A DNA stretch of 64,000 nucleotides from Micropterus salmoides. Lineage: Eukaryota > Chordata > Actinopteri > Centrarchiformes > Centrarchidae. The DNA lies in the NCBI RefSeq assembly GCF_014851395.1, contig NW_024040152.1, positions 22,553,144 to 22,617,143 on the forward strand, written 5' to 3'. Below, piece after piece: positions 36,081 through 48,322 of this stretch (the stretch's first letter is position 1; every line of letters starts with the position of its first letter). A model generated the notes under the pieces. The model did no database searches, was not told the origin of the DNA, and saw only the letters and a list, made by a program, of their open reading frames with translations. Made by a program: the position numbers and the translations under genes.

Positions 36081-37602
36081 GTCCCCTCATACCATTTAAT
36101 GCTGACAGAAATGTCAGAACACAAGAAAAAACTCCTTTGAAAGGTTTCTTGTTTAGAGAAATGAAGATAAGAAATATGGGTTTTGTTCCTTAACATCATC
36201 TATTAAAACCACTGAAAGCATCACTTAGTTCATTTAAATAAATAATTTATTGGAGCATCTAAAGGCCTTGCTGTTTTTTATATTTCACATATTCACCTTG
36301 ACAGTTATGTACAAGGCCATATTCAAAGTTTAATTTCACCCATTAATCCTCTTCTACCTGCTGCAGCACTTTACAGAAACTACTACTTTCACAGCTCTGC
36401 AGCTGTGTTCACCAGCAGTGCTGTAGCACCAAGGTCTCTGGCAGTGCTCTTTGAATTTACTTAATATTTATTCTCATTCAGTATTTGCCTCTGGTATTGC
36501 TTGATTAATTTCTGGGCATATGGCACATTCCTCTGCAGGTCAGCATATGGCAGCACAGAATTTAGATTTAGTTTAGATTCAAAAAAGAAAGAAAAGAAGA
36601 AAACACCCTCAGTTCTCTTTTCCACCCTCCCTCCCTCTCCTGCTCTCCCCTCTTCTCCATCCATCTGTCATTTCCCGTAGATGCTGTGAAAGTGAAAACA
36701 GAGGGAGAGAAAAAAATAAGTGAAACATCCGATAAAACCCACGATGGCATGCCGGAGCTGATAGTCTGGCAGTGCGTGTGACCATGTGCGTGTGTGCACA
36801 CTTGACTGTTGATGTGAGTCTGTGTGTTTTGTGTACACACACACTTGCATGAGAAAGGATATAATTAATGGACTTGTGATTTAGGTATCAGAGATGCTGT
36901 AATCTCATTTCTTCCAGCTTTTAACATAATGTGTGTTGCATCATACTTCATGGCAGTCCTTAGTGTTGAGTTTAAGTAGATTTCAAGTGTGCTGCAATCT
37001 ATCTTTGTGTGTGCTCCTGTCTGTGATTGCACATAATTCAACTGTAAATGTAAGTAAAAAAATTATTTAATAAAATTGTTGTAAAGTAAATAAAGTGTCA
37101 CAATTGAATGTTTTTGGATAGGAATATAGGAAATTGATTGACTTCATGATCAAACAACACTTCTTAGTTGGAACACAGTGATGCTATTGTTGTATATTTC
37201 ATGATGGCCACTCAGCAACCAAATGCTGCATGAAAAATAAAGCTCTATCGGTTGTGCTTGTCTGTCCTGAGATAAGTTTGAAATTTTTCTGTCAGCTGAT
37301 ATGTGGTTACCTTTATTGATTTTGTGATTAACTTTTGCACACGTGAGCTCAAAGTATGATGTATACATTCTTTGGGGAGTTTGAATGTTTTTGTTTTATT
37401 CCAATATTACCTCTTTTGGCCTCAGACCCCCATTTCAGGAAAATTGCAAATTACTTTAAGATTGCTGTTATGCAGATTAAGTTAGGCTCATGATTGCAGA
37501 CATTGCTTTTACATACACATCATGTATATTCTTTTCTTGACACCCTACGCTGATTACTCATTCTCAGCCTGAAGAGTGATTATTTTAAATAGTCCAAATG
37601 CC

Positions 37603-37626
37603 TGTGTGTGTGTGTGTGTGTGTGTG
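37603..37626. repeat. (GT)12 microsatellite
   Basis: Uninterrupted GT run. Confidence 0.92.
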
Positions 37627-37920
37627 ACTGTGCATGTGTGCTTTGAAATCAACTTTATGCTAATCCTGTTCCACGGCTTGACAGCCTTAAGTGAGCAGAG
37701 ACATTAGAATAACTAGCTAGAGCCGTGAACAACAGGGGGTCTGTGTGGTTCACATACAGTATGTAGGTGTGTGTGTGTCGTTCTGTTTGAGGTGTGTATG
37801 TGAGAGAAAAGAGCTTTAAGCAGACAGAATTTTTGTCTCCTTCATCTGTTTAGAAGAAGGCCTCTGCCTGCTGCCCGAGTCTCATTTACACCTACAGAGG
37901 TGTGGGATCTGAGAGACTGC

Positions 37921-37957
37921 CACACACACACACACGCACACACACACTTGCGCGCAC

Positions 37958-37994
<37 letters not shown>
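37921..37994. repeat. (CA)n microsatellite with GC interruptions
   Basis: A 74-base CA tract interrupted by GCGC and CG steps, with Z-DNA potential. Confidence 0.94.
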
Positions 37995-37997
<3 letters not shown>

Positions 37998-38321
37998 CTT
38001 TTCTCAACCATAAAGCATACGGCTGAGAGAAAGTGCTTGACTTGACCTGACATCACGATACAGCAAAAGGTTCCTCCTCCATTGTTTCTCCCTTATCATT
38101 TGTAATTTTTACACCCATTCATGTATTAGAGAAGATAAAGAAAAGTGGGAAGATGCATACATAGATGAATTAATAGATAGAAACCAGGAATAGATAGCTT
38201 ACTTTCTTTGTTTTTGTCTCTGTACGTCCCTCGTGCTATTTTTTCCATCTCCTATTTGCTCTTTCCTGTTTGTTTATAACATGAACAACTCCCAGCAGGA
38301 CACTTGAGGCGGGCAGAGCTG

Positions 38322-38364
38322 ACACACACACACACACACACACGCGCGTGCACACACACACACA
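38322..38364. repeat. (AC)n microsatellite
   Basis: An AC run broken by a central GCGCGTG segment. Confidence 0.92.
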
Positions 38365-40003
38365 AAGACCTCAAAGCTGCTGCTGGCACCACGCCATCCT
38401 GTCTGTGCCTGTCTATGTGTAGGGGGCGAGCTGTCTGCCCTCATCAGTGCCAACATGTCGCCTATATGTACGCTGCTCCAGGGGGACCTGCGTGTGTGTG
38501 TGTGTGTCCGTCTGTTCATCCCTTTACCGATAGGATACCCAGTGACCATGGAGGAACAACAAAGCTCATTACAATGGTGACCCCAATCCCCTTTGATATG
38601 TGTATCCACATTTCATGGATGTGCGTTACACACACACAGATACATAAACAGGCATGGAAAAAACTCTACACACATGCAGGTGGATGCAAAAGGATACACC
38701 AACATGAGCACACATTTATATATTGAGCAAAATGCTGCTATATTGTGCAGCAAGCCTTAAAAACATTCATATACTTACTCCATGAGCTGCGCTTTCAAAG
38801 AAACTTTGTCTCATTTGAATTGCTCCAAAAGCTATACATAACAAGCCTAAAAGCACCTCATAAGTCATTTCAACTAGGATGTTTCAAACAGAACGATATA
38901 TATTCCAGTTATAAGCCTATAATAAACTGTAAAAACAGTGCCATTCAAAGGTAAATATCAAGTTTCCACTTTGTAAATAAGCTGCATTTATGACTATTAT
39001 AGATGTACTTCCTACAGGTATGGGTCCTTCACAAGATTTTCTAAATGATTGTTTTAGTTTTGGTGCACAGTAAAGACATTTCTGAGACCACAAGTATAAT
39101 CATCTTTCATGACTTATATCAGTGACCTTCAAGTGGATATTTGGCTTTTTATATTAAGTTCAAACCTACCAGAAAACTCCCACTGGAGAGAGATTTGCAT
39201 TGGATTTCCCAGCAGTTTGATCAAATCAAAGGTCCTGTCACCTCTCCCACTGGGAAATTTATTTTTCTGCTTTTTAGCCTAAATATAGATATACTGTATA
39301 TGTTTTACAAACATTTACAATCACAATTCCAATAAACCTGATTTCCCATTCTCCCCCAATGCAGCAGCTTCAGTAGGGCTAATGCTTGAAACAATTGGGG
39401 CTTGAATGCTGCTTTTCCACCCAACAGGTGGTGTCTGTTTTACCCAGAACTAGGTCTCAGTAGTCTCTTCAAGGTTAAGGTTTTATTTATTTAACTCAAT
39501 AAAAAAAAAAAAACTAAATGTTTCTATTAACATGTTCAAGTCTTTTTTAAGTCTCCCTTAAAAAAAGGCAAAAAAGCCACAAGCTGTCTAACTCCAAAAC
39601 CCTGTAGTGGTAATTGCCCTTCTCCTTTGTCATGACTGGCATTTTCACATAATACTGACACATTGGTTCTTGCTGGCATTTGCCGATATGGCAGAAGGGC
39701 AGTGTCATACACACTCATGCGCCCGAGCATGGACATACAAACACACACACACAGGTGCACACACAAAGGTAGATTGCAGCACACGCACATAGACCAAAAC
39801 TTGCTTTTGGTCTTTGTAGTTTCTATGTCTGTCTGTGTGTGTGAAAGCATGAGAGACAGGGTCTTCTTGTCCCCGAGGCAGCAGTGTCGGGAAGTGTCGG
39901 AACCGACAGTGAGCACGCTCAGTAGGCCCCCTGGGCCATGGAACACTGATCTTTATGTCAGCTCAGAGAAATGGAATCACCCTTTTCTCTGGCAGCCATT
40001 ATC

Positions 40004-40006
<3 letters not shown>

Positions 40007-40037
<31 letters not shown>
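40007..40037. repeat. (GT)n microsatellite
   Basis: Uninterrupted GT run of about 31 bases. Confidence 0.92.
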
Positions 40038-40040
<3 letters not shown>

Positions 40041-40478
40041 GGCAAAAGCAATGACGAGACAAGAGGACCCGGCATTGCTTTGAACTCTGTCACTTTATTA
40101 TAAGTCACTGCTTTATGCTGTCTATATTCTCTCTCCGTTTGAGATCTTGCCATCTCTGCTTCTCACTGCAGTGTGGCCTTTATCTGTTTCTCTAGTTTGC
40201 TCACTCTCTTCCATCTCTATCAGGAAAGTTTAGGATTGTCCTGGTGCAGGAAGATAACTTGGTGGATACAACAATTACAGCAATAGGCAGTAGGTGTTCG
40301 TACAGACATACTGTTCTCCCTCAAAGTCTACGCATGTGGTCTCATTACAACCTGAGGCTCTAATCCCCATTAAAAGGTGTTTGATCTCAAAAACACATGG
40401 GAAGGATCCAGGCACTGCAAGCATTCCACTTCTCAGGCTTCTCTGACTGTGGAAATGTACTTCCTTTGTTGCTTCTAT

Positions 40479-40480
<2 letters not shown>

Positions 40481-40528
<48 letters not shown>
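40481..40528. repeat. (ATCT)12 microsatellite
   Basis: Tetranucleotide run with a degenerate CCAT/TCATC continuation to about 40550. Confidence 0.95.
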
Positions 40529-40529
<1 letters not shown>

Positions 40530-41850
40530 CCATCCATCCATTCATCTATCCGATCTATACTTATTCACCAAATAATGGGGCTGTTTCCCTTGCTACAGCC
40601 CATTACCTTTTGGTCATTTAGTGGGAGCTGGTTAGTTCTTCTCCAGTGAATACAGTGACAGATCTTTTTTTCATTATTCAGCAAAGCATGGTCTCATGTC
40701 ACAAAGGTGTGAACTCCATGGACCTGATCTGAAACCCACCACCTCCAACGTGTTGCTGATGTAAGTCAATATTCATCTCTCACCCAGAGACTCAATAATC
40801 AACATTCAGCCATTAACAGAACAATTTAAACCCAAACTGGGCAAAATGGGAAGGGCTGCCGTGTAGTTGTAAGCATATCGATGCTTATTTTTTTAAATGC
40901 ATGAGTTATTTTTAGCATTTTGTTGTGTGGAGGTGAAAGACAACACAAGTGTCATGTTAGCCACAACTGTTATCTACATCTGCAAGTTACCAAACACTTT
41001 CCCATATTTTTTAGCCATATTGTCAGCATGGTCACTTTGTTAGTCACAGTTATGAACACAGTATAACAGAACTGTAAATATTCTATATTGCTTTATTGTT
41101 TTATTTTATCCTTCTTTCTCTATTTCTGTTTTGCTGTTTACTTATATACTTATAGGCTGTTTATGTTTCTGTGTTCATTGTCAATTTCTGCAATGACAGG
41201 ATCAAAAATGTTTGATCTCATCTCATGTTGCATTTTAAAGTGTTAAAGATGTTTTAATAGGAACACATGTTGGTTCAGTATAAGATTATGTTCCTGAAAG
41301 CATGTGTGGTGCTGGAAAATATGTGTCAGAATCGTCTTTACATTTGCATAATCTTAAAAATAAAATGCCCTTTTAAAACCGTGTATAATAATATTTGATA
41401 TTTATAATCTGATGATAGAGATAAGAGATATGACTACACATGTTCTCCGGTAGATTACATTTCAGATTAAGAGAAACTTGTGATTACATGTTTTTTATTC
41501 ATCTGATTTTGCTCTGTAACAAACCTCTTACAAAGCCAACATCATTGTTAACCCTCCATAAAAAAAACCAAAAACGCTGTCCTTTCCAACACATCGAGAA
41601 ATGTCAATTAGCGACCCTGTCCTTCATTTGAATATTTCTGATTATTATGCAGCTCCTGCTCTTACATATTCAAAACAGGGTTCTCAATCCAATTAAATGG
41701 GCAATGTGCTGTAAAGGCGTGGGCAAACATGATTGAAGGCAGAGCTTAGGATGACAAACAAGAGCAATCTGAGGGAGATGGAAAACGGCTTGCTGCGAAG
41801 TTAATGGAAGACTGCATGATGATCGCTGATCGAGCAATGGTTGGAGGTAT

Positions 41851-41878
41851 GTGTGTGTGTGTGAGAGAGAGAGAGAGA
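41851..41878. repeat. (GT)6-(GA)8 compound microsatellite
   Basis: A short GT run passes directly into a GA run. Confidence 0.9.
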
Positions 41879-42284
41879 CAGAGATAAAGGGACTTAAATG
41901 GAAAAGAAAGTATAGTAGATAAAGAGAGCAAATGGAGTTCTGGGTATTAGTTAAGAAAACAAAAAAAGTATTAGATCATGTTTGTGCCGATGCATATGCT
42001 TGTCAAACTGCCCTTTCCTTGTACTTTGCATTTGGTGCTGTGGGAAAGATACTCATATGGGCCATATTTAATTTGAAATTTAGTTAGAAGGCTTTACAGA
42101 GAGGCAGGCAGCAATTAAAGTAATAACATTTTATTTGAAACACACTTAATAAACTATTTAAAATCAGGGACAAAAAAGCAATTAAGGTAAGACTATGTTA
42201 TCTAGAGAGAATGTTATTTTAATTTGCTTGTTAAAAAAGAGTCAGAGTGCCCTTAATGCCTGCACTCAATGCATTCTATGTGTA

Positions 42285-42342
42285 TGAATGGATATATATA
42301 TATATATATATATATATACCCATTAATGGATATATATATCCA

Positions 42343-42375
<33 letters not shown>
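42285..42375. repeat. (AT)n with palindromic core
   Basis: TGAATGGATATATATA (42285-42300) faces its exact inverse at 42331-42346. A CCATTAATGG palindrome (42320-42329) lies between them and further TA runs follow to 42375. The tract could extrude as a cruciform. Confidence 0.9.
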
Positions 42376-42380
<5 letters not shown>

Positions 42381-43089
42381 GTATATATATGGAAATACAT
42401 TTCAAACAAGCATGATGTTTTTGTGTCTACAATCGCGTGTGTGTGCCTTCATCTGCCCTTGGTTCAAAACCCAGTCAGTGTCTCTTGCTCAGGAGCAGCC
42501 TGATGCTGTTCTGTCAGACTATCCTTCTGATGAATGCCTCGGCGTCCCACCGGCTCGCTAAATATGCGCAGTGAAATGAGCTGAAACACGGGCCTTAATT
42601 AAAAAGTGGAGACCCACGAAGATGTGATTAAAGCAACGCTCAGCGGATTATAGTGACTGAAGAGTCTCCGAAGGCATACAGAAAGTAAAGGACAGAGGGG
42701 GGAATGAGAGAGAGGAATGAGTGCGTGATTAAGGTGCCACTTTTCTGTCTTTTCATATTTTCTCATATTTTCTCTTCCTTTACATCATAATGTAAAGGAA
42801 AGAGCAAGTGCTTCTTTTCACTGATATTCCCAGTTATGGCTTCAGGCCTCATGTAAAGCAGATTTCTACAAAACTGTAAATGAGGTGCTGAACCTCTAAC
42901 TTCATCTCACCTAGCAGTTCCTTAATCTCATATAACTATTGATGTTGGTACCGTATCCTCTGTGCTTTAGATGCAGTTTGTCAGTGTCCACTGTTATGAA
43001 TGCCTGACAACAATAAAATATGAATTTTGTTACAGGGTGGACACAAGCTGCCTGAGGCAGTAAGAGCATTTCTGTGTTGGTGTGAGCTG

Positions 43090-43225
43090 TACTCTATTGT
43101 GATTAACAATGTACTCTCTCCTTTTCATCAGCACTCAGATAGTAATAACTCAGACCCTTTTATGGACGCTGGATTGTTAAGCAGCCATAATGATGCGCTT
43201 ATTAATAATGTTACGTTTATTATAG
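43090..43225. other. Candidate conserved non-coding element
   Basis: A dense, non-repetitive AT-rich block includes GATTGTTAAGCAGCCATAAT and TTATTAATAATGTTACGTTTATTAT, with no frame, repeat or terminal structure to explain it. The texture resembles vertebrate developmental enhancers, but this is an impression from one sequence. Confidence 0.25.
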
Positions 43226-44300
43226 ACAAATTCCCTCTTCTCTTCTTTTCCCTTCTTCTCTATTGTTCTAAGTGCAGTGTGATATTTTACACGAAAAGGG
43301 ATATAATAAAGACAGAAGAATGTTATGCTTTAATCTTTTTCATCTGATTTATTTACAATGAATCTTTCATTCAGTTGATATTTTGAAAAGATTTTGGAAA
43401 TGTTTCCTTTATGTGATAATGGAAAAACCTTCACAAAACAAAAGTGAAGTAGTAAGAGCTGTATGAAACCATTATCCAGTTCGGATGATGAGTCACAAAT
43501 TCTAAAACAAAATAAGGTAAAAGTGGAGGTTGGAGAACACCACATACCCAACTTTTACCTTCTCAAAATTGTACTTAAGGCCTATTTTTATGATCCGTTT
43601 GCTGCTTCTGTTACTCATTCTACGTCTCCCTCTTTTCTCTTCTTCCTGTGCCCCCATTCTCCAGGATGACTTTAAAGTATGCATACAAATACCCTCTGTT
43701 TGTTGCAACATCAAGTTTCTTAGTGTATGGATGTCAGTTCCCATAGTAATCAAATAATTTTGCGCAGTTTCAGCATGCTCAGTCGGATGGTGTTAGATAA
43801 CACAAAGATAGATAATCTCTTTAACATCAGCATGATTATAAGATCCGAATATCTCTTTTATCAAATCTCTCCTGAATGAAATGGGTGTAGGATGAAAAGT
43901 AGGGGGAAAGGATGATAGCATAGACTATGAGGGAAGAAGGGAATAAATGAAAGAGTTCTGGGTTATTAATAACTTCTGTGTTTTGTCTCCTTTGCTCCTC
44001 TCTTTTGACAGGAAGGATGTTGGATTAAATGAGGGAAAGAGGAGGTAGATGAAGGAAGTAACAGAGCGAACATGGGGCCAGTGGGAGCCAGGGTGGAGGA
44101 GAAGAGTAAGGGACGAAAGAAGATATGAAAGAAAGAAGAAAAAAACAGGAAGAAAATGATGACTGATACTAACTGATTAACAACTTTTGCAGGCCTTTCT
44201 CATTCCGTCTTACCACCTACTCCACCCTGTCATGCTACACTGTCCAACTCTTTCTAATATTTACACATTAGTTATATTGCTCATCTCTGGATACATCCCT

Positions 44301-46115
44301 TGGTGTTGTAGTTCTCGAGATGATCTTTTTGAAGGTCTTGGCCTCATCTCGGAATCATTTCTACTAGGTCTTGTCACGGTCTCGAACATAGAGGACTCAG
44401 GATTTTATTTCAAGACAAGTCAACACCCCAACTGGGGGCATATCTCTAAATTGTCTGTGCATTGTCTGATTTAATTGTTAACATCCTTACTCATTTTGTA
44501 TGTAAAACTTTCAGTGAATGTTTGCTATACATATGAAGTTAGCTACATTTGTATACTGTATGTTTCAGGCCACTAGTTTCAGTTGCTTGCCAGCTATTTA
44601 CTACCTAGTTAGGTGCACAAGCTACCTAATTTAGTTAACATATTGAGGTAGCTAATGCAGTGCAGTTCCTAAGTTACATTTTTGCTTCTGATAAACAATG
44701 AGAGTCAGGCCACATAAAGCTATGTAGCGTATGTGTTAGTTAAGTTACTTCAGTGTTAGCTAATGTGAGCTGCATTCAACTCCTGACATTAACACTATAC
44801 GTCATGGTACCGCTTCATCATTTGGGTGAGAGAGCTAGCCTAGAGATGTTAGAAAAGGGTGGAGACAGAGAAATTTTGAGTTTGAATACACTGTTGCAGA
44901 TCAAATATGAAGGATCAAATATGGAAGAAAAGAGTCACCCAGAAAACCTAATTCTTACACAAACAAATTGTATTGGCTTAGGTAGATTGTAGATCATGGA
45001 AAAGGAGTGTTGAATTAAGATGGTTAAATTGATTTAAACTAGGGCTGGAAACGTGCATACGCCACTTCCCAAGCAAAGGTTGTGATCTATAAAAAATAAA
45101 CTTGACGGGAAAATGTGCGGTCCTGTAAGTAAACTCTGAACCATGCATAGGCACATAAAGAGGAGAAATGAGAAACGGCGACTGACATGGCAGAAGAATG
45201 AAACGGTTTGAAATGAATAGGCCTACTATTGTGTAAAATAAATCGAAATATTACCTCTGAGTATTATAGGCTTAAAGCCTTTCTGAATAAAAAAACACCC
45301 CTTTGATTGACTTTCCCTGAGTGCGCAAAAAAACACACAATTTAAGGTAATTTACAGCGCACAAAAAGATCCAGATATAGGATAATAAACACAAACGGAG
45401 ATATCTGTTTCTGCAAAAGAACAAATAAGTTGTACAGTTTAATCAAGAATCATGTTAATTAATACTTGCATGCAGTGCATTTATTCTCATAAATATATGC
45501 TCAACTTCAAGCGGAATGCATTTGGTTTACTCTCTTTTCAAATGAGGGAATCCAAATTAGTACCTGGGTCATCCCGTCTTGCGTCTGTGTCCCTCTCCAG
45601 CCAGTGACGTCACTACTCAGGAGGGATGCCCCTTCCTGCAGATCAGTTATAAAGGGGTGGAGCTCTGGTGCCCCCTTTCCTCTGGTGCACAAGCGTTGCG
45701 TGACAGTGTGTTTTTTACCCACCAAACAACATCCTTGACAAAAAGGAACATCAGTGTCGTATTAATATTAATGAGGGGCGTTTCACTGACCATTTATAGG
45801 CAACTATGGGCGTTTGAAGGGTCGGACATGGAGCTCCCTCACATGCGACACATTTCAAGTTGATTGTGATTTATAAAGGGAACTTGCTTACAAGTGTGCG
45901 TAAGCACGGTTTTATAAGTCTGAATATTTTTTGGCATACGCCATTTTTGGCTTTTGGGCGCACGTACATTTTGAGTGAGGTTTCTACATACAGTTTTTTA
46001 AATGAGACCCCTGGTCTTTACTCGGTTTCGCCCTCCCTTGGTCTTGGTCTTGACTTGGTCTCGATACACTCTGGTCTTGCTCATGTCTTGGTTTGGGTGG
46101 TCTCGGCTACAACAC
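44301..46115. mobile_element. Candidate non-autonomous DNA transposon with an inner repeat
   Basis: The left edge GGTGTTGTAGTTCTCGAGA (from 44302) and the right edge, reverse-complemented, AGTGTTGTAGCCGAGA (to 46115) match well. The sequence next to the right edge is GGTCTTGGTCTTGACTTGGTCTCG-like, and GGTCTTGGCCTCATCTCGG occurs near the left edge. An 8-bp target duplication was not found. A second repeat seems nested at about 45045-46010, with GTGCATACGCCAC near its left side, GGCATACGCCAT near its right side, and the TTGTGAT-TATAAA-AACTTG block present twice in direct orientation (45079 and 45864). Confidence 0.4.
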
Positions 46116-46970
46116 TAATTGGGACACAACACCAGAGATCAGATATAAATTTGACATGAGGCAAACTCATGGCTTGCGTGTGCATATATTGTTTGCATGG
46201 CAGATACTTTAATGCTGTGGATAACTTGCATGACTGTCAGTTCGGCCATGAACTTTAAGTCATCTGTAGTTTTAAATCTTTGCACAGTGACCAGAACTAA
46301 TTATCTTGTACTATGTGAGGGTTAAGCACTTCACAACTTTTGCTTATAACTTCTAATATGAGAGGCTTGGAGGATACTTTGTGGATTACTTAATTTTGCC
46401 ACCATTTTGAATTCTTAGAAAAATAAATTTTCATCAATACTTATGTGCAATTGCAACCAAATTGCAGATTACATGCTCATGATAATTTCAGTGAATTCTG
46501 CAAAATATGATGCTATTTTGTCTGTAACTGGCACTACAACCAAAGCAGCCTTAGTGCCTAAGTACAATATGGGCTCTCTGAGTACAGATAATGTATTTAT
46601 CCATCTACCCAAGTTATGTATTCACAGGGCTTAAAGCAAGAAATTTTTCTGTGCCTGAAATGTGTTCAGAGTTTATGACAAAGATGGAGGGTAGGGTGAA
46701 AACTGACGGGGACATAGGGACTCAGATTAGGGGTATGAAATACTCTTAGCTCACGAAACATGAAGAAACACAATTCTGGTTCACAAGAAGAAGACAAGAA
46801 TATAATTGTACACTGTTAAAACGTTCAATGTGGAAATATATGACGGGGGGTGTCCGGCTCCTTCCTCCAGAGATTTTGAGCATTAAACAGTTGATATCCT
46901 GCATTTTGGTAACATTTTCTGTCACCACCTATAATCAGTGCTTGAAGTGGAAAATATAGGTGCTGGTACT
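46116..46970. other. Non-coding DNA
   Basis: No gene was seen. From 46936 the sequence CAGTGCTTGAAGTGG may be the left edge of an older hAT whose right edge would be at about 48513. This is not secure. Confidence 0.4.
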
Positions 46971-47313
46971 TATGGCTGGGCAATACGGACGAAAATGTTA
47001 TCAAGATAAATAATTTCACATCATTCAATATATATTATTCTTATGATAAATGTCAAATCATTATAAGGCAGATTTTTGCCCCTGAATGAAAGTTGAAGAA
47101 ATCAGATTAAATGAATAACTATTTTTATGGTCAGAACAAACATTTAATACAACAGTGGATCCAGTGATTCCCATACGTTCATTTATTTGTGGCAGCCCGC
47201 CACATATTGATTTTCATTTTCTTTTACTAGGCCAGAGCGCCGTGGCACTTCGCGCAGCACATCCTTTTGCTCATCCCTCTCTCTCTCTCCCTCATGAACA
47301 CCGCTACACATTT

Positions 47314-47984
47314 GACCCTTCGCTAAGCCACGCCCCGAATACACAGCTGGCCAATCACAGGACAGTAGAGGACTGGCTCTAACTGAGGTCTGACACTTTC
47401 GTGGCTGCACTCCATTGACTCTAATGCAAAAAGAGTTGTTTTCTAGCTTTTTTTGGCTCTATTTTTCTTAGATATGGTCAAACGCTGTTCCTCGGGCACT
47501 TGTAATAGTTACAGTCGCTACCCAGAGAGGTTGAAAGGAGAAGTGCGATTTATTCTCTTTCAAAAAAAACCTGAAATAAATCAAAAAAAATGTTGGCTGC
47601 GGATCGTTCCTAATGTAATGTGAGTTAGCTAATGCTGGCTAACTTACTACTGAATGTAACATAATAAAGCCCTACTGTTCTGCTTTTTAATTATTGTAAT
47701 AATAAATAGAGACCTACCCAGCTTTACAAGAACAGTGTTGATCCTTAATATTGTTGTCTTTTGTCTCAATCGTCGGGGGATGTGGTGGTTCACTTGTACT
47801 GTGTGAGTGGTAGGCTTTAGCTTCTATCTTTAATTTTTTTTCACTTCCGTTTGAGTCAGTTTGCCAGCCTGAATTTGACTATATTTCTCCGGGGATTGCA
47901 GTAAACAGAGAGACAGTGGCAGCGCCGACAGTTTGTCAGACTTAGCAACAGTAACCAAGATGGGGCGAGGCTTAGCGAAGGGTC
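47314..47984 (+). mobile_element. THAP-carrying non-autonomous element (671 bp)
   Basis: 23-bp terminal inverted repeats, GACCCTTCGCTAAGCC plus seven further bases (47314-47336 and 47962-47984), match at 22 of 23 positions. Between them lies a plus-strand THAP-domain start (47474-47615). THAP domains occur in transposases of the P and Kolobok superfamilies, so this looks like a deletion derivative of one. No target duplication could be recognised. Confidence 0.65.
47474..47615 (+). pseudogene. THAP zinc-finger N-terminal fragment
   Basis: From ATG 47474-47476 the frame encodes about 46 residues. It begins MVKRCSSGTCNSY and continues through RFILFQKKPEIN and KKCWLRI before a TGA. The two early cysteines (C-x4-C), the basic stretch, the aromatic F-x-x-F and the Trp match the first half of a C2CH THAP domain, which binds DNA in transposases and cellular regulators. 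The C-terminal C-x2-H half and any catalytic domain are absent. The sequence diverges after LRI, possibly at an old splice site or deletion. The A-rich run (CAAAAAAAA) may have changed length. Confidence 0.7.
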
Positions 47985-48322
47985 ACTATTGTCCAACACA
48001 ACGCTGTCGGACACCCAGCAAAAAGTTATTAGCAAGCATGTAAGGAGCCTAGCTAATAAGGAGAGCCAAGTTAACATTAGAAAACAGCTGGGTTGTCAAG
48101 GTTAGCACGTTGTTTATTGCTGGTGCCACTGTGGGAAACACTTGGATCACTTAACAAATCTGAAGTAACACATTCAAAACAATTATCATTAAGTAAATTT
48201 TAGTAAGTAAGTAATCTTTTTTTCAGTCCCTTTTCCTCAACAAATTAAAGTGCTGATTTGTTCATGATTCAAATGGATTAAATCAAACACTTATTGTTTT
48301 ATTTCCCAGCCCTGCCGGTACT

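Larger units (their letters stand above)
36081..44300. other. Microsatellite-rich non-coding DNA
   Basis: No gene was recognised over 8 kb. Longer open frames on both strands run through CA/GT runs and are artefacts. Simple repeats and one AT palindrome are listed separately. The interval 42590-42720 and especially 43090-43225 are complex sequence that could be conserved non-coding elements. Confidence 0.55.
47162..48143. mobile_element. Nested hAT-like element of the CAGTGTTTCCCACA type
   Basis: The left end CAGTGATTCCCATACGTT, followed by TTTATTTGTGGCAGCCCGCCAC, and the right end (reverse-complemented AAGTGTTTCCCACAGTGGC) match a very common fish hAT end. The same end, better preserved, is at 61932-61967. 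The flanks share TGGATC (47155-47160 and 48143-48148), only a partial target duplication. It contains the 671-bp element at 47314-47984. Confidence 0.55.
46971..48314. mobile_element. hAT-like transposon containing two nested insertions (1,344 bp)
   Basis: The ends are TATGGCTGGGCAATAC (left) and, reverse-complemented, CAGGGCTGGGAAATAA (right). They are flanked by CTGGTACT (46963-46970) and CCGGTACT (48315-48322), an 8-bp duplication with one mismatch. The left end leads into ATACGGACGAAAATGTTATC, familiar from fish hATs. Only about 190 bases on the left and 170 on the right belong to this element. The middle is occupied by the insertion at 47162-48143. Confidence 0.65.

Noticed and set aside
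39536..40103. Overlapping 136- and 146-codon frames on opposite strands
   Set aside because: CA/GT-driven open frames with no domain.
41090..41220. Possible LINE 3' tail (GCAATGACAGGATCAAAAATG...CTCATCTCATG)
   Set aside because: Only a weak resemblance to LINE tails with a short imperfect pentamer, not enough to annotate.
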